Assembly: GCF_013836145.1 (NCBI RefSeq)
Contig: NZ_CP057483.1
Span: 2,728,001 to 2,792,000 of the forward strand
Direction of reading: 5' to 3'
Source of the DNA: Citrobacter sp. RHB25-C09
GTDB lineage: Bacteria > Pseudomonadota > Gammaproteobacteria > Enterobacterales > Enterobacteriaceae
DNA: 64,000 nt
The position numbers were made by a program, and so were the translations under genes. Every line of letters begins with the position of its first letter. The first letter of the stretch is position 1. The notes below the pieces were generated by a model. It ran no database searches, was not told the origin of the DNA, and worked only from the letters and a program-made list of their open reading frames with translations. Below, piece after piece: positions 18,464 to 27,286 of this stretch.

Positions 18464-19875
18464 CAGAACTTCCCAACAGCACCCGCTGGCAACTGTGGAT
18501 TGTGGCATTCGGCTTCTTTATGCAGTCGCTGGATACCACTATCGTGAATACCGCGCTTCCCTCGATGGCAACGAGCCTCGGGGAAAGCCCGTTGCACATG
18601 CATATGGTGATTGTCTCGTATGTGCTTACCGTGGCGGTGATGCTGCCCGCCAGTGGCTGGCTGGCAGACAGAGTCGGCGTGCGCAATATCTTCTTTACCG
18701 CCATTGTGCTGTTCACGCTGGGTTCGCTGTTTTGCGCGTGGTCGAGCACGCTGAACGAACTGGTCATGGCGCGCGTGTTGCAGGGCGTTGGCGGCGCGAT
18801 GATGGTCCCGGTCGGCAGGTTGACGGTGATGAAAATTGTGCCGCGCGAACAGTATATGGCGGCGATGACCTTTGTGACCCTGCCCGGTCAGGTAGGGCCG
18901 CTGCTCGGTCCGGCACTCGGCGGGATCCTGGTGGAATATGCATCCTGGCACTGGATTTTCCTGATCAACCTGCCGGTGGGGATTGTCGGTGCCATCGCCA
19001 CGCTAATGCTGATGCCCAATTACACCATGCAAACCCGGCGCTTTGATCTCACGGGCTTCTTTCTGTTAGCGCTGGGTATGGCGGTGTTGACCATCGCACT
19101 GGACGGCAGCAAAGGGATGGGCATTTCGCAATTCGCACTGGGCGCGCTGGTGGTCTGCGGTATCGCGGCGATTTTGTTTTATCTAAAGCATGCGAAAAAT
19201 AATCCCCGCGCCCTGTTCAGTCTCAATCTGTTTAATACCCGAACCTTCTCGTTGGGCCTGTTCGGCAGCTTCGCTGGACGCGTCGGCAGTGGCATGTTGC
19301 CCTTTATGACTCCCGTCTTTTTGCAGATTGGCCTCGGCTTCTCACCGTTTCACGCCGGTCTGATGATGATTCCCATGGTGCTCGGCAGCATGGGCATGAA
19401 GCGAATTGTTGTGCAGGTAGTCAACCGTTTTGGCTATCGCCGGGTGCTGGTGACCACCACTCTTGGGCTGGCTGTCGTCACGCTGCTGTTTATGACGACT
19501 GCCCTGCTGGGATGGTATTACGTGCTGCCGCTCGTGCTATTGGTACAGGGCATGATCAACTCAACCCGTTTCTCGTCGATGAATACGCTGACCCTGAAAG
19601 ACCTTCCGGATGATTTAGCCAGTAGCGGCAACAGTTTGTTGTCGATGATTATGCAGCTTTCGATGAGTATCGGCGTGACCGTCGCCGGACTGCTGTTGGG
19701 GATGTTTGGCCAGCAGCATATCGCGGTCGATAGCGGCGCAACGCACTCGGTCTTTATGTACACCTGGCTCTGCATGGCCGTGATTATTGCGCTGCCTGCC
19801 GCGATCTTTGCCCGCGTGCCTGAGGGTACGCACAAAAATGTCGTCATTGCGCGGCGCAAAAGGAGAACCCGATGA
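18460..19875 (+). CDS. mdtD: MdtD, MFS transporter of the DHA2 (14-helix) family
   Basis: A 471-residue multipass membrane protein with the N-terminal motif DTTIVNTALPSMATSLG and the motif A-like GWLADRVGVRN loop typical of drug:H+ antiporters. In E. coli it is part of the mdtABCD-baeSR operon but is not needed for MdtBC drug resistance; an iron-citrate efflux role has been proposed and it is also called iceT. It overlaps mdtC and baeS by 4 nt each, so translational coupling is likely. Confidence 0.96.
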   Translation: MTELPNSTRWQLWIVAFGFFMQSLDTTIVNTALPSMATSLGESPLHMHMVIVSYVLTVAVMLPASGWLADRVGVRNIFFTAIVLFTLGSLFCAWSSTLNELVMARVLQGVGGAMMVPVGRLTVMKIVPREQYMAAMTFVTLPGQVGPLLGPALGGILVEYASWHWIFLINLPVGIVGAIATLMLMPNYTMQTRRFDLTGFFLLALGMAVLTIALDGSKGMGISQFALGALVVCGIAAILFYLKHAKNNPRALFSLNLFNTRTFSLGLFGSFAGRVGSGMLPFMTPVFLQIGLGFSPFHAGLMMIPMVLGSMGMKRIVVQVVNRFGYRRVLVTTTLGLAVVTLLFMTTALLGWYYVLPLVLLVQGMINSTRFSSMNTLTLKDLPDDLASSGNSLLSMIMQLSMSIGVTVAGLLLGMFGQQHIAVDSGATHSVFMYTWLCMAVIIALPAAIFARVPEGTHKNVVIARRKRRTR

Positions 19876-21275
19876 AGCTCTGGCGGCCCGGTATCACCGG
19901 CAAACTGTTTCTGGCGATTTTCGCGACCTGCATCGTCCTGCTCATCAGTATGCATTGGGCGGTACGGGTGAGTTTCGAACGCGGATTTATTGATTATATC
20001 AAGCATGGCAACGAGCAGCGCTTAACCATGCTCGGCGATGCATTGGGCGAGCAGTACGCCCTCCACGGTAACTGGCATTTCTTACGCAATAATGACCGCT
20101 TCGTGTTCCAGATACTGCGTTCGTTCGAGCACGATAAGGACGATGACAAACCCGGTCCCGGTATGCCACCCCATGGCTGGCGCACCCAGTTCTGGGTGGT
20201 CGATCAGAATGCCACGGTACTGGTCGGCCCACGCGGTCCGATTCCTCATGCCGGCACGCGCCGTCCGATTCGGGTTAAGGGTGAAGAGGTGGGTGCGGTT
20301 ATCGCCTCGCCAGTGGAGCGTCTCACACGCAACACTGATATCAACTTTGATAAACAGCAGCGGCGAACCAGCTGGCTGATTGTCGCCCTCTCCACGCTGC
20401 TGGCCGCACTGGCCACCTTCACCCTGGCCCGTGGGCTTTTGGCCCCCGTCAAACGGCTGGTTGAAGGCACACATAAGCTGGCGGCGGGCGATTTCTCGAC
20501 CCGCGTTGCCGCCACCAGCGAGGATGAGTTAGGGAAACTGGCCCAGGACTTTAACCAACTCGCCAGTACGCTGGAAAAGAACCAGCAGATGCGCCGCGAC
20601 TTTATGGCCGATATTTCTCATGAACTGCGGACGCCGCTCGCCGTATTGCGCGGTGAACTGGAGGCGATTCAGGACGGCGTGCGTCAATTCACGCCCGAGT
20701 CGGTAGCGTCCTTACAGGCTGAGGTGGGTACGTTGACGAAGCTGGTGGATGACCTCCATCAGCTTTCAATGTCCGACGAAGGCGCGCTGGCGTACCAGAA
20801 AACCGCCGTGGATTTAATCCCGCTGCTGGAAGTCGCGGCGGGGGCATTTCGCGAGCGCTTTGCCAGTCGTGGCCTGACGATACAGCTTTCCCTGCCGGAC
20901 AGCATTACCGTCTTTGGCGACCGTGACCGTCTGATGCAGTTGTTCAACAATTTGCTGGAAAATAGCCTGCGCTACACGGACAGCGGCGGCGGTTTGCAAA
21001 TATCCGCCGGCCTGCACGATAAACGGGTATGGGTGACCTTCGCCGACTCTGCGCCGGGCGTCAGCGACGATCAATTGCAAAAACTGTTTGCGCGCTTTTA
21101 TCGCGCTGAAGGCTCGCGCAATCGCGCCAGCGGGGGTTCCGGGTTGGGGCTGGCGATTTGTGTCAACATCGTCGATGCACATAACGGGCATATACAGGCG
21201 GCCCACTCGCCTTTTGGCGGGGTTAGCATTACAGTAGACTTACCGCTGGAACGGGATTTACAGAGAGAGATATGA
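19872..21275 (+). CDS. baeS: BaeS sensor histidine kinase
   Basis: Envelope-stress sensor that phosphorylates BaeR; 467 residues. An N-terminal helix (about 11-30), a periplasmic sensor domain, a second helix (about 165-190), a HAMP linker, the HisKA box DISHELRTPLAVL with phospho-acceptor His250, and an HATPase domain with NNLLEN (N box) and GGSGLGLAIC (G2 box) are visible. It overlaps mdtD and baeR by 4 nt each. In E. coli the system responds to indole, flavonoids, tannin and misfolded envelope proteins and activates this same operon. Confidence 0.97.
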   Translation: MKLWRPGITGKLFLAIFATCIVLLISMHWAVRVSFERGFIDYIKHGNEQRLTMLGDALGEQYALHGNWHFLRNNDRFVFQILRSFEHDKDDDKPGPGMPPHGWRTQFWVVDQNATVLVGPRGPIPHAGTRRPIRVKGEEVGAVIASPVERLTRNTDINFDKQQRRTSWLIVALSTLLAALATFTLARGLLAPVKRLVEGTHKLAAGDFSTRVAATSEDELGKLAQDFNQLASTLEKNQQMRRDFMADISHELRTPLAVLRGELEAIQDGVRQFTPESVASLQAEVGTLTKLVDDLHQLSMSDEGALAYQKTAVDLIPLLEVAAGAFRERFASRGLTIQLSLPDSITVFGDRDRLMQLFNNLLENSLRYTDSGGGLQISAGLHDKRVWVTFADSAPGVSDDQLQKLFARFYRAEGSRNRASGGSGLGLAICVNIVDAHNGHIQAAHSPFGGVSITVDLPLERDLQREI

Positions 21276-21994
21276 CTGAATTACCCATTGATGAAAACAC
21301 CCCGCGTATTTTGATCGTGGAAGATGAACCCAAGCTGGGACAGTTACTTATCGACTATCTACGCGCCGCGAGCTTTGCCCCTTCGCTTATCAGCCATGGT
21401 GATCAGGTTCTGCCGTATGTGCGACAGAGCCCGCCGGATCTCATCCTGCTGGATCTAATGCTGCCCGGCACAGACGGCCTGACGCTGTGTCGCGAAATCC
21501 GTCGTTTCTCTGACGTTCCTGTCGTGATGGTGACGGCGAAAATTGAAGAGATCGACAGACTGCTGGGACTGGAAATTGGTGCAGATGATTACATCTGCAA
21601 ACCCTACAGCCCGCGTGAAGTGGTCGCCCGCGTAAAAACTATTTTGCGCCGCTGCAAGCCGCAGCGTGAACTCCAGCAGATCGATGCAGAAAGCCCGCTG
21701 ATTGTCGATGAAGGTCGCTTTCAAGCCTCCTGGCGTGGCAAACTTCTCGACCTGACGCCCGCAGAATTTCGTTTGCTCAAAACCCTGTCACACGAACCCG
21801 GTAAAGTGTTCTCCCGCGAACAGTTGTTGAATCATCTCTACGATGATTATCGCGTGGTCACAGACCGGACTATCGACAGCCATATCAAGAACCTGCGTCG
21901 CAAACTGGAAGCGCTAGACGAAGAACAGTCGTTTATCCGCGCGGTATACGGCGTCGGCTATCGCTGGGAAGCCGACGCATGCCGGATCGCCTGA
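21272..21994 (+). CDS. baeR: BaeR response regulator (OmpR family)
   Basis: DNA-binding partner of BaeS, 240 residues. The receiver domain has the acidic pair in VEDEP (about 17-18), phospho-acceptor Asp61 in LLDLMLPG, and Lys111-type KPYSPREV. A C-terminal winged helix carries RTIDSHIKNLRRKLE. It activates mdtABCD, acrD and spy in E. coli. The last codons (DACRIA, then the stop) lie inside a REP element, as in E. coli. Confidence 0.97.
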   Translation: MTELPIDENTPRILIVEDEPKLGQLLIDYLRAASFAPSLISHGDQVLPYVRQSPPDLILLDLMLPGTDGLTLCREIRRFSDVPVVMVTAKIEEIDRLLGLEIGADDYICKPYSPREVVARVKTILRRCKPQRELQQIDAESPLIVDEGRFQASWRGKLLDLTPAEFRLLKTLSHEPGKVFSREQLLNHLYDDYRVVTDRTIDSHIKNLRRKLEALDEEQSFIRAVYGVGYRWEADACRIA

Positions 21995-22035
21995 TGGCGC
22001 TTCGCTTATCAGGCCTACGGTTTGTGCTGTAGGCC
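21981..22035. repeat. REP element overlapping the 3' end of baeR
   Basis: GCCGGATCGCCTGATGGCG with TTATCAGGCCTAC forms a REP-type palindrome that begins within the last baeR codons; a second GTAGGCC arm follows at about 22029-22035. It marks the end of the six-gene operon. Confidence 0.8.
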
Positions 22036-22109
22036 ATTCGGCGATTTTCTTTACCTCCTCGCCCCGCAGCGCTACAATGCCCGCCCTTAAAGTGAGGACT
22101 CTCCTCTAA

Positions 22110-22130
22110 CCGCTTCATCAGGTGAAGCGG
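22110..22130 (+). other. Hairpin in the 5' region of trhP
   Basis: CCGCTTCA and TGAAGCGG form a perfect 8-bp stem around a 5-nt loop, 30 nt before the trhP start codon. No T-tract follows, so it is more likely a leader hairpin than a terminator. Nothing seen says whether it regulates translation. Confidence 0.45.
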
Positions 22131-22159
22131 ATCTGACCTGTCATCAGAACGAGAAAATT

Positions 22160-23521
22160 ATGTTTAAACCGGAACTCCTTTCCCCGGCGGGAACGCTGAA
22201 AAATATGCGTTACGCGTTCGCCTATGGCGCAGATGCCGTTTATGCGGGCCAACCGCGTTATTCACTGCGCGTGCGAAATAACGAATTCAACCACGAAAAT
22301 CTCCAGCTCGGTATTAATGAAGCTCATGCGCTGGGGAAAAAATTCTATGTGGTTGTTAATATTGCCCCGCACAACGCGAAGCTGAAAACCTTTATCCGCG
22401 ACCTCAAACCGGTGGTGGAAATGGGTCCGGATGCCCTGATCATGTCTGACCCGGGGCTGATTATGCTGGTCCGTGAACACTTCCCACAGATGGCGATTCA
22501 CCTTTCCGTACAGGCTAACGCCGTCAACTGGGCAACGGTGAAGTTCTGGCAATCCATGGGGCTGACACGCGTGATCCTCTCCCGCGAACTGTCTCTGGAA
22601 GAAATCGAAGAGATCCGCCAACAGGTGCCGGAAATGGAGATTGAAATCTTCGTTCACGGTGCGCTGTGCATGGCCTACTCTGGCCGCTGCCTGCTTTCTG
22701 GCTATATTAACAAGCGCGATCCGAACCAGGGCACCTGCACCAACGCCTGTCGCTGGGAGTACAACGTACAGGAAGGCAAAGAGGATGTGGTCGGCAATAT
22801 CGTTCACAAATATGAGCCAATTCCGGTACAGAACGTTGAGCCGACGCTGGGTATCGGCGCGCCTACCGATAAAGTGTTTATGATTGAAGAGGCGCAACGT
22901 CCGGGCGAGTACATGACCGCCTTCGAAGACGAGCACGGCACCTACATCATGAACTCGAAAGATCTGCGCGCTGTCGCCCATGTTGAACGTCTGACACAAA
23001 TGGGCGTCCATTCGCTGAAAATCGAAGGCCGCACCAAATCTTATTACTATTGCGCCCGCACCGCGCGGGTTTACCGCAAAGCCATTGACGATGCCGCCGC
23101 GGGCAAGCCGTTTAATCCCGAGCTGCTGGAAACGCTGGAAGGACTGGCGCATCGTGGCTACACCGAGGGTTTCCTGCGTCGCCATACCCATGACGACTAC
23201 CAGAACTACGAATACGGTTTCTCGGTTTCCGAGCGTCAGCAGTTTGTCGGTGAATTTACCGGTGAGCGTAACGGCGATCTGGCAGCGGTGCTGGTGAAAA
23301 ACAAATTCTCCGTTGGCGATAGCCTTGAAATGATGACCCCGCAGGGCAACATCAATTTCACGCTTGAGCACATGGAGAACGCCAGGGGAGAAGCGATGCC
23401 GGTTGCGCCGGGCGATGGTTACACCGTCTGGATCCCGGTTCCGCAGGATGTGGCTCTGGATTATGCGCTGCTCATGCGCAATTTTTCCGGGGAATCGACG
23501 CGGAATCCGCACGGTAAATAG
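22160..23521 (+). CDS. trhP: TrhP, U32-family tRNA 5-hydroxyuridine synthesis protein
   Basis: Needed, in parallel with the oxygen-dependent TrhO, for 5-hydroxyuridine at tRNA position 34 in E. coli (older name yegQ). It belongs to the U32 'peptidase' family but acts in RNA hydroxylation, not proteolysis. The 453-residue product starts MFKPELLSPAGTLKNM and has four closely grouped cysteines (Cys170, 177, 193, 197) suited to an Fe-S cluster, and SLKIEGRTKSYYY further on. It stands alone; K-12 yegP, which precedes it there, is missing here. Confidence 0.95.
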   Translation: MFKPELLSPAGTLKNMRYAFAYGADAVYAGQPRYSLRVRNNEFNHENLQLGINEAHALGKKFYVVVNIAPHNAKLKTFIRDLKPVVEMGPDALIMSDPGLIMLVREHFPQMAIHLSVQANAVNWATVKFWQSMGLTRVILSRELSLEEIEEIRQQVPEMEIEIFVHGALCMAYSGRCLLSGYINKRDPNQGTCTNACRWEYNVQEGKEDVVGNIVHKYEPIPVQNVEPTLGIGAPTDKVFMIEEAQRPGEYMTAFEDEHGTYIMNSKDLRAVAHVERLTQMGVHSLKIEGRTKSYYYCARTARVYRKAIDDAAAGKPFNPELLETLEGLAHRGYTEGFLRRHTHDDYQNYEYGFSVSERQQFVGEFTGERNGDLAAVLVKNKFSVGDSLEMMTPQGNINFTLEHMENARGEAMPVAPGDGYTVWIPVPQDVALDYALLMRNFSGESTRNPHGK

Positions 23522-23556
23522 TTAATCACGGTTATTTTTTCACGCCAGGATGATTC

Positions 23557-23599
23557 TTAGAAATCGATCACATACCGCTTCGTTCTTTACGGGTATTAT
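23557..23599 (+). promoter_or_regulatory. cyaR promoter with a CRP-like site
   Basis: TTAGA, six bases, TCACA (23557-23572) fits the CRP palindrome with one good half-site. Its centre is about 42.5 nt upstream of the inferred start at 23607, the class II position. A TATTAT -10 lies at 23594-23599. CyaR of E. coli is CRP activated, so this is the expected arrangement. Confidence 0.7.
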
Positions 23600-23606
23600 C
23601 CATTTC

Positions 23607-23693
23607 GCTGAAAAACATAACCCATAAATGCTAGCTGTACCAGGAACCACCTCCTTAGCCTGCGTAATCTCCCTTACGCAGGCTTATTTTTTT
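23607..23693 (+). ncRNA. cyaR: CyaR small regulatory RNA
   Basis: An 87-nt Hfq-dependent sRNA (older name RyeE) that in enterics represses ompX, nadE, luxS and yqaE mRNAs. The 5' end GCTGAAAAACATAACCC, the AGGAACCACCTCC pairing region and the terminator hairpin are almost identical to E. coli CyaR. It sits directly downstream of trhP as in E. coli; the ogrK and yegR genes that follow it there are not present. Confidence 0.96.
23657..23693 (+). terminator. Intrinsic terminator of CyaR
   Basis: AGCCTGCGTAA (23657-23667) pairs perfectly with TTACGCAGGCT (23674-23684) around a 6-nt loop and runs into a T-rich tail ATTTTTTT. Confidence 0.93.
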
Positions 23694-23800
23694 GTCGTCC
23701 TCTCATCCCCGTGACTATTTTCAGCCTGTTCTGACCCCTCTCCCGCGTTTCTGCTATACACTTTTCTACAGCGATTCAACAACGATAAGGCAGTAAAGGA

Positions 23801-24700
23801 ATGACGACGTTTCCCGCCAGTTTGCTCATTTTAAACGGTAAAAGTGCAGACAACTCACTGCTTCGGGAAGCCATTGGGCTGCTTCGCGACGAAGGCGTTA
23901 CCCTTCACGTTCGCGTCACCTGGGAAAAAGGTGATGCCGAGCGCTACGTCGCAGAAGCGCGTGCGCTGGGCGTTGAAACGGTGATAGCCGGTGGCGGAGA
24001 CGGCACAATCAACGAAGTGTCGACGGCATTAACTCAGTGTCAGGGTAACGACATTCCCGCCATGGGCATTCTGCCACTGGGTACCGCAAACGACTTCGCG
24101 ACCAGCATTGGGATCCCTGAGCAACTGGACAAAGCGCTGAAGCTGGCGATTGCCGGAAATGCCGTAGCGATTGATATCGCCCGGGTCAACGACAACACCT
24201 GTTTTATCAATATGGCGACTGGCGGTTTTGGTACCCGTATTACCACTGAGACGCCGGAAAAACTCAAAGCCGCTTTGGGCGGCGTGTCGTATATCATTCA
24301 CGGCCTGATGCGCATGGATACGCTCAAGCCTGATCGCTGTGAGATTCGGGGGGAGAATTTTCACTGGCAAGGCGACGCGCTAATAATTGGTATTGGTAAT
24401 GGCCGCCAGGCCGGTGGCGGGCAACAACTGTGCCCAGAGGCCTTAATCAATGATGGTCTGCTGCAACTGCGAATTTTCACCGGCGATGAGATTCTTCCCG
24501 CGCTCTTTTCCACCCTCAAGCCCCAGGAAGAAAACCCGAATATCATCGACGGGTCATCCGCCTGGTTTGATATTCGGGCACCGCATGACATTACCTTCAA
24601 TCTGGACGGTGAACCGCTGAGCGGACAGGAATTTCATATTGAAATCTTGCCCGCCGCGTTGCGTTGTCGTCTCCCGCCCGATTGCCCGTTACTGCGTTAA
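23801..24700 (+). CDS. yegS: Lipid kinase YegS
   Basis: A 299-residue diacylglycerol-kinase-catalytic-domain protein; E. coli YegS phosphorylates phosphatidylglycerol in vitro. The nucleotide loop AGGGDGTINEVSTAL (GGGDGT at residues 64-69) and PLGTANDFA are intact. AAAGGA precedes the ATG at good spacing. A plausible extended -10 (TGCTATACA, 23752-23760) lies about 40 nt upstream. Its stop is only 4 nt from the stop of the convergent fbaB. Confidence 0.95.
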   Translation: MTTFPASLLILNGKSADNSLLREAIGLLRDEGVTLHVRVTWEKGDAERYVAEARALGVETVIAGGGDGTINEVSTALTQCQGNDIPAMGILPLGTANDFATSIGIPEQLDKALKLAIAGNAVAIDIARVNDNTCFINMATGGFGTRITTETPEKLKAALGGVSYIIHGLMRMDTLKPDRCEIRGENFHWQGDALIIGIGNGRQAGGGQQLCPEALINDGLLQLRIFTGDEILPALFSTLKPQEENPNIIDGSSAWFDIRAPHDITFNLDGEPLSGQEFHIEILPAALRCRLPPDCPLLR

Positions 24701-24704
24701 TCCA

Positions 24705-25757
24705 TCAGGCAATCGTAATTTTGCTGTCCAGATAGACATCCTGCACGGCGTTGATCAGCTTCACGCCGTCAGCCATTGATTTCTTGAATGCTTTTCGACC
24801 GAGGATCAGCCCCATGCCGCCTGCGCGCTTATTGATAACCGCCGTGCGCACCGCGTCAGCAAGGTCCGTCTCACCGCCTGCGGCACCGCCAGAGTTTATC
24901 AACCCTGCGCGTCCCATATAGCAGTTCGCCAGTTGATAACGCACCAGGTCGATCGGGTTGTCACTGGTCAGTTTGTTATAGACGCGATCGTCGGTGTAGC
25001 CATAATTAACGGCCTTATAACCGCCATTATTTTCCGCCATTTTCTGTTTTACGATATCCGCGCCAATCGTTGCTGCCAGATGGTTCGCCTGACCGGTTAA
25101 ATCGGCAGAAACGTGATAGTCCACGCCCTCTTTTTTAAATGCTGAATTGCGCAGATACGCCCACAGCACGGTGACCATCCCTAACTCGTGCGCGCGTTCG
25201 AAGGCGGCAGAAATCTCCTCAATCTGTCGACGTGACTCTTCTGAGCCAAAGTAGATCGTTGCCCCCACCGCAACCGCGCCAAGATTAAACGCCTGCTCCA
25301 CGCTGGCATACAGCGTCTGGTCATAGGTATTCGGGTAACTCAGGGTTTCGTTATGATTGAGCTTCACCAGAAACGGAATGCGATGCGCATAGCGGCGGGA
25401 TACCGATGCCAGCACGCCATAGGTCGAGGCCACACAGTTACACCCGGCTTCAATAGCAAGTTCAACAATGTTTTTTGGGTCGAAGTAGAGCGGATTAGCG
25501 GCAAACGAGGCGCCAGCCGAGTGCTCTACGCCCTGGTCAACGGGTAAAATGGACAGATAGCCCGTCCCCGCCAGGCGTCCGGTGTTATAGAGTGTCTGCA
25601 TGTTACGCAGCACCGCTGGCGGACGGTTGTTATCCACCATTACCCGATCGACGTAATCGTGTCCTGGCAGATAAAGCTGGTCAGATGGAATGGTCATACA
25701 ACGATGCTGTAAAAGGCTGTCGGCGTCTTTGCCGAGTACCTGCGCAATATCAGTCAT
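24705..25757 (-). CDS. fbaB: Class I fructose-bisphosphate aldolase FbaB
   Basis: Schiff-base (DhnA-type) aldolase cleaving fructose 1,6-bisphosphate, used mainly in gluconeogenic conditions in E. coli. The 350-residue product begins MTDIAQVLGKDADSLLQHRC; the 24 extra upstream codons have no support. The catalytic-lysine region GADIVKQKMAENN and phosphate-binding GGAAGGETDLADAV and GGMGLILGRKAF are present. It is divergent from yegT. The K-12 gat genes that separate yegS and fbaB there are missing, so the two genes are convergent neighbours here. Confidence 0.96.
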   Translation of the reverse strand: MTDIAQVLGKDADSLLQHRCMTIPSDQLYLPGHDYVDRVMVDNNRPPAVLRNMQTLYNTGRLAGTGYLSILPVDQGVEHSAGASFAANPLYFDPKNIVELAIEAGCNCVASTYGVLASVSRRYAHRIPFLVKLNHNETLSYPNTYDQTLYASVEQAFNLGAVAVGATIYFGSEESRRQIEEISAAFERAHELGMVTVLWAYLRNSAFKKEGVDYHVSADLTGQANHLAATIGADIVKQKMAENNGGYKAVNYGYTDDRVYNKLTSDNPIDLVRYQLANCYMGRAGLINSGGAAGGETDLADAVRTAVINKRAGGMGLILGRKAFKKSMADGVKLINAVQDVYLDSKITIA

Positions 25758-25941
25758 AACTATGCTCCCGTCAGTTCCGAGTAGATATCGGATATGAATA
25801 GTCCTGACCCGCCGAATGCGGGCAGCCATAAGTCTGGTAGTGACCGGAGAATTTTTCCAACCAAAGCGTCGTTTTCAGGGATTTCTGCTGGCACGATTCA
25901 CTGGTTAAAAAGTGTTATGGCACTCAAAGTTTCACATCAAA

Positions 25942-25997
25942 GGTATTTAAAAGGTATTACTTAATGGTATTGTCATGACGTACCTTACCTGTCATGA
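25942..25997. promoter_or_regulatory. Repeat-rich control region of yegTUV
   Basis: GGTATT occurs three times (25942-25947, 25953-25958, 25966-25971) and TGTCATGA twice (25971-25978 and 25990-25997), the first within the perfect palindrome GTCATGAC. All lie within 70 nt of the yegT start, in the fbaB-yegT gap. YegW, the local GntR-type repressor, is a natural candidate binder; this is inference. Confidence 0.4.
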
Positions 25998-26008
25998 AGG
26001 ATTTTAAG

Positions 26009-27286
26009 ATGAAAACTACAGTGAAGCTGTCGTTCATGATGTTCGTTGAGTGGTTTATCTGGGGAGCCTGGTTCGTTCCGCTGTGGCTCTGGCTGAGTAA
26101 AAGCGGTTTTACCGCCGGGGAAATCGGCTGGTCTTATGCCTGTACCGCCATCGCCGCGATCCTCTCTCCTATCCTGGTCGGTTCGATCACCGACCGCTTC
26201 TTTTCGGCGCAAAAAGTGCTGGCAGTGTTGATGTTCGCCGGAGCAGTGCTCATGTACTTTGCCGCCATGCAGACTACCTTTGGCGGATTCTTCCCACTGC
26301 TACTGGCTTATTCGCTCACTTATATGCCAACGATTGCGCTTACCAACAGCATCGCGTTTGCTAACGTGCCTGACGTGGAGCGCGACTTCCCGCGAATCCG
26401 CGTAATGGGCACAATTGGCTGGATCGCCTCTGGTCTTGCCTGCGGATTTTTACCGCAGTGGCTGGGCTATAGCGATATTTCGCCGACCAATATTCCGCTG
26501 TTAATAACCGCCGCCAGCTCCGCACTGCTGGGCGTATTTGCATTTTTCCTGCCGGATACCCCACCAAAAAGCACCGGTAAGATGGACTTCAAAGTCATGC
26601 TCGGCCTGGATGCGCTGATTCTGCTGCGGGATAAAAATTTCCTCGTCTTTTTCGTCTGTTCGTTCCTGTTCGCAATGCCGCTGGCGTTCTATTACATCTT
26701 CGCTAACGGATATCTGACAGAAGTCGGAATGAAAAACGCCACCGGCTGGATGACGCTCGGCCAGTTCTCAGAAATCTTCTTTATGCTGGCGTTGCCGTTT
26801 TTTACCAAACGTTTTGGTATCAAAAAGGTATTGCTACTTGGTCTTATCACTGCAGCTATTCGCTACGGGTTTTTCATCTACGGCGGAGCGGAAGAATACT
26901 TCACTTACGCCCTGCTGTTCCTCGGTATTTTGCTGCACGGCGTGAGCTATGACTTCTATTACGTCACGGCCTATATCTATGTCGATAAAAAAGCACCCGT
27001 TCATATGCGTACCGCCGCTCAGGGGCTCATCACTCTCTGCTGTCAGGGATTTGGCAGCTTGCTGGGCTATCGCCTCGGTGGAGTGATGATGGAAAAAATG
27101 TTTGCCTATAAAGAGCCGGTTAACGGCCTCACCTTCAACTGGGCAGGCATGTGGACATTCGGGGCGGTAATGATCGCCGTGATTGCCGTACTGTTTATGA
27201 TTTTCTTTCGCGAATCCGACAAAGAAATCTCTGCGATTAACGTGAAAGATCGCGATAATGCGTTGACACAAGGGGAAGTTAAATGA
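26009..27286 (+). CDS. yegT: YegT, nucleoside:H+ symporter family transporter
   Basis: A 425-residue 12-helix membrane protein of the NHS/NupG-XapB group within the MFS. The start at 26009 (MKTTVKLSFMMFVEWFIWGAWFVPLWLW) is preferred: AGGA lies 8 nt upstream, and five further open codons are unsupported. The N-terminal FIWGAWFVPLW and LTYMPTIALTNSIAF segments are typical of nucleoside symporters. It starts the yegT-yegU-yegV operon, with a 4-nt overlap to yegU. Its true substrate is not known. Confidence 0.93.
   Translation: MKTTVKLSFMMFVEWFIWGAWFVPLWLWLSKSGFTAGEIGWSYACTAIAAILSPILVGSITDRFFSAQKVLAVLMFAGAVLMYFAAMQTTFGGFFPLLLAYSLTYMPTIALTNSIAFANVPDVERDFPRIRVMGTIGWIASGLACGFLPQWLGYSDISPTNIPLLITAASSALLGVFAFFLPDTPPKSTGKMDFKVMLGLDALILLRDKNFLVFFVCSFLFAMPLAFYYIFANGYLTEVGMKNATGWMTLGQFSEIFFMLALPFFTKRFGIKKVLLLGLITAAIRYGFFIYGGAEEYFTYALLFLGILLHGVSYDFYYVTAYIYVDKKAPVHMRTAAQGLITLCCQGFGSLLGYRLGGVMMEKMFAYKEPVNGLTFNWAGMWTFGAVMIAVIAVLFMIFFRESDKEISAINVKDRDNALTQGEVK

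Noticed and set aside
22262..23512. A 416-codon open frame antisense to trhP
   Set aside because: It mirrors the strongly supported trhP frame, has no ribosome binding site and its composition (His/Arg-rich) is that of a shadow of a GC-rich gene.
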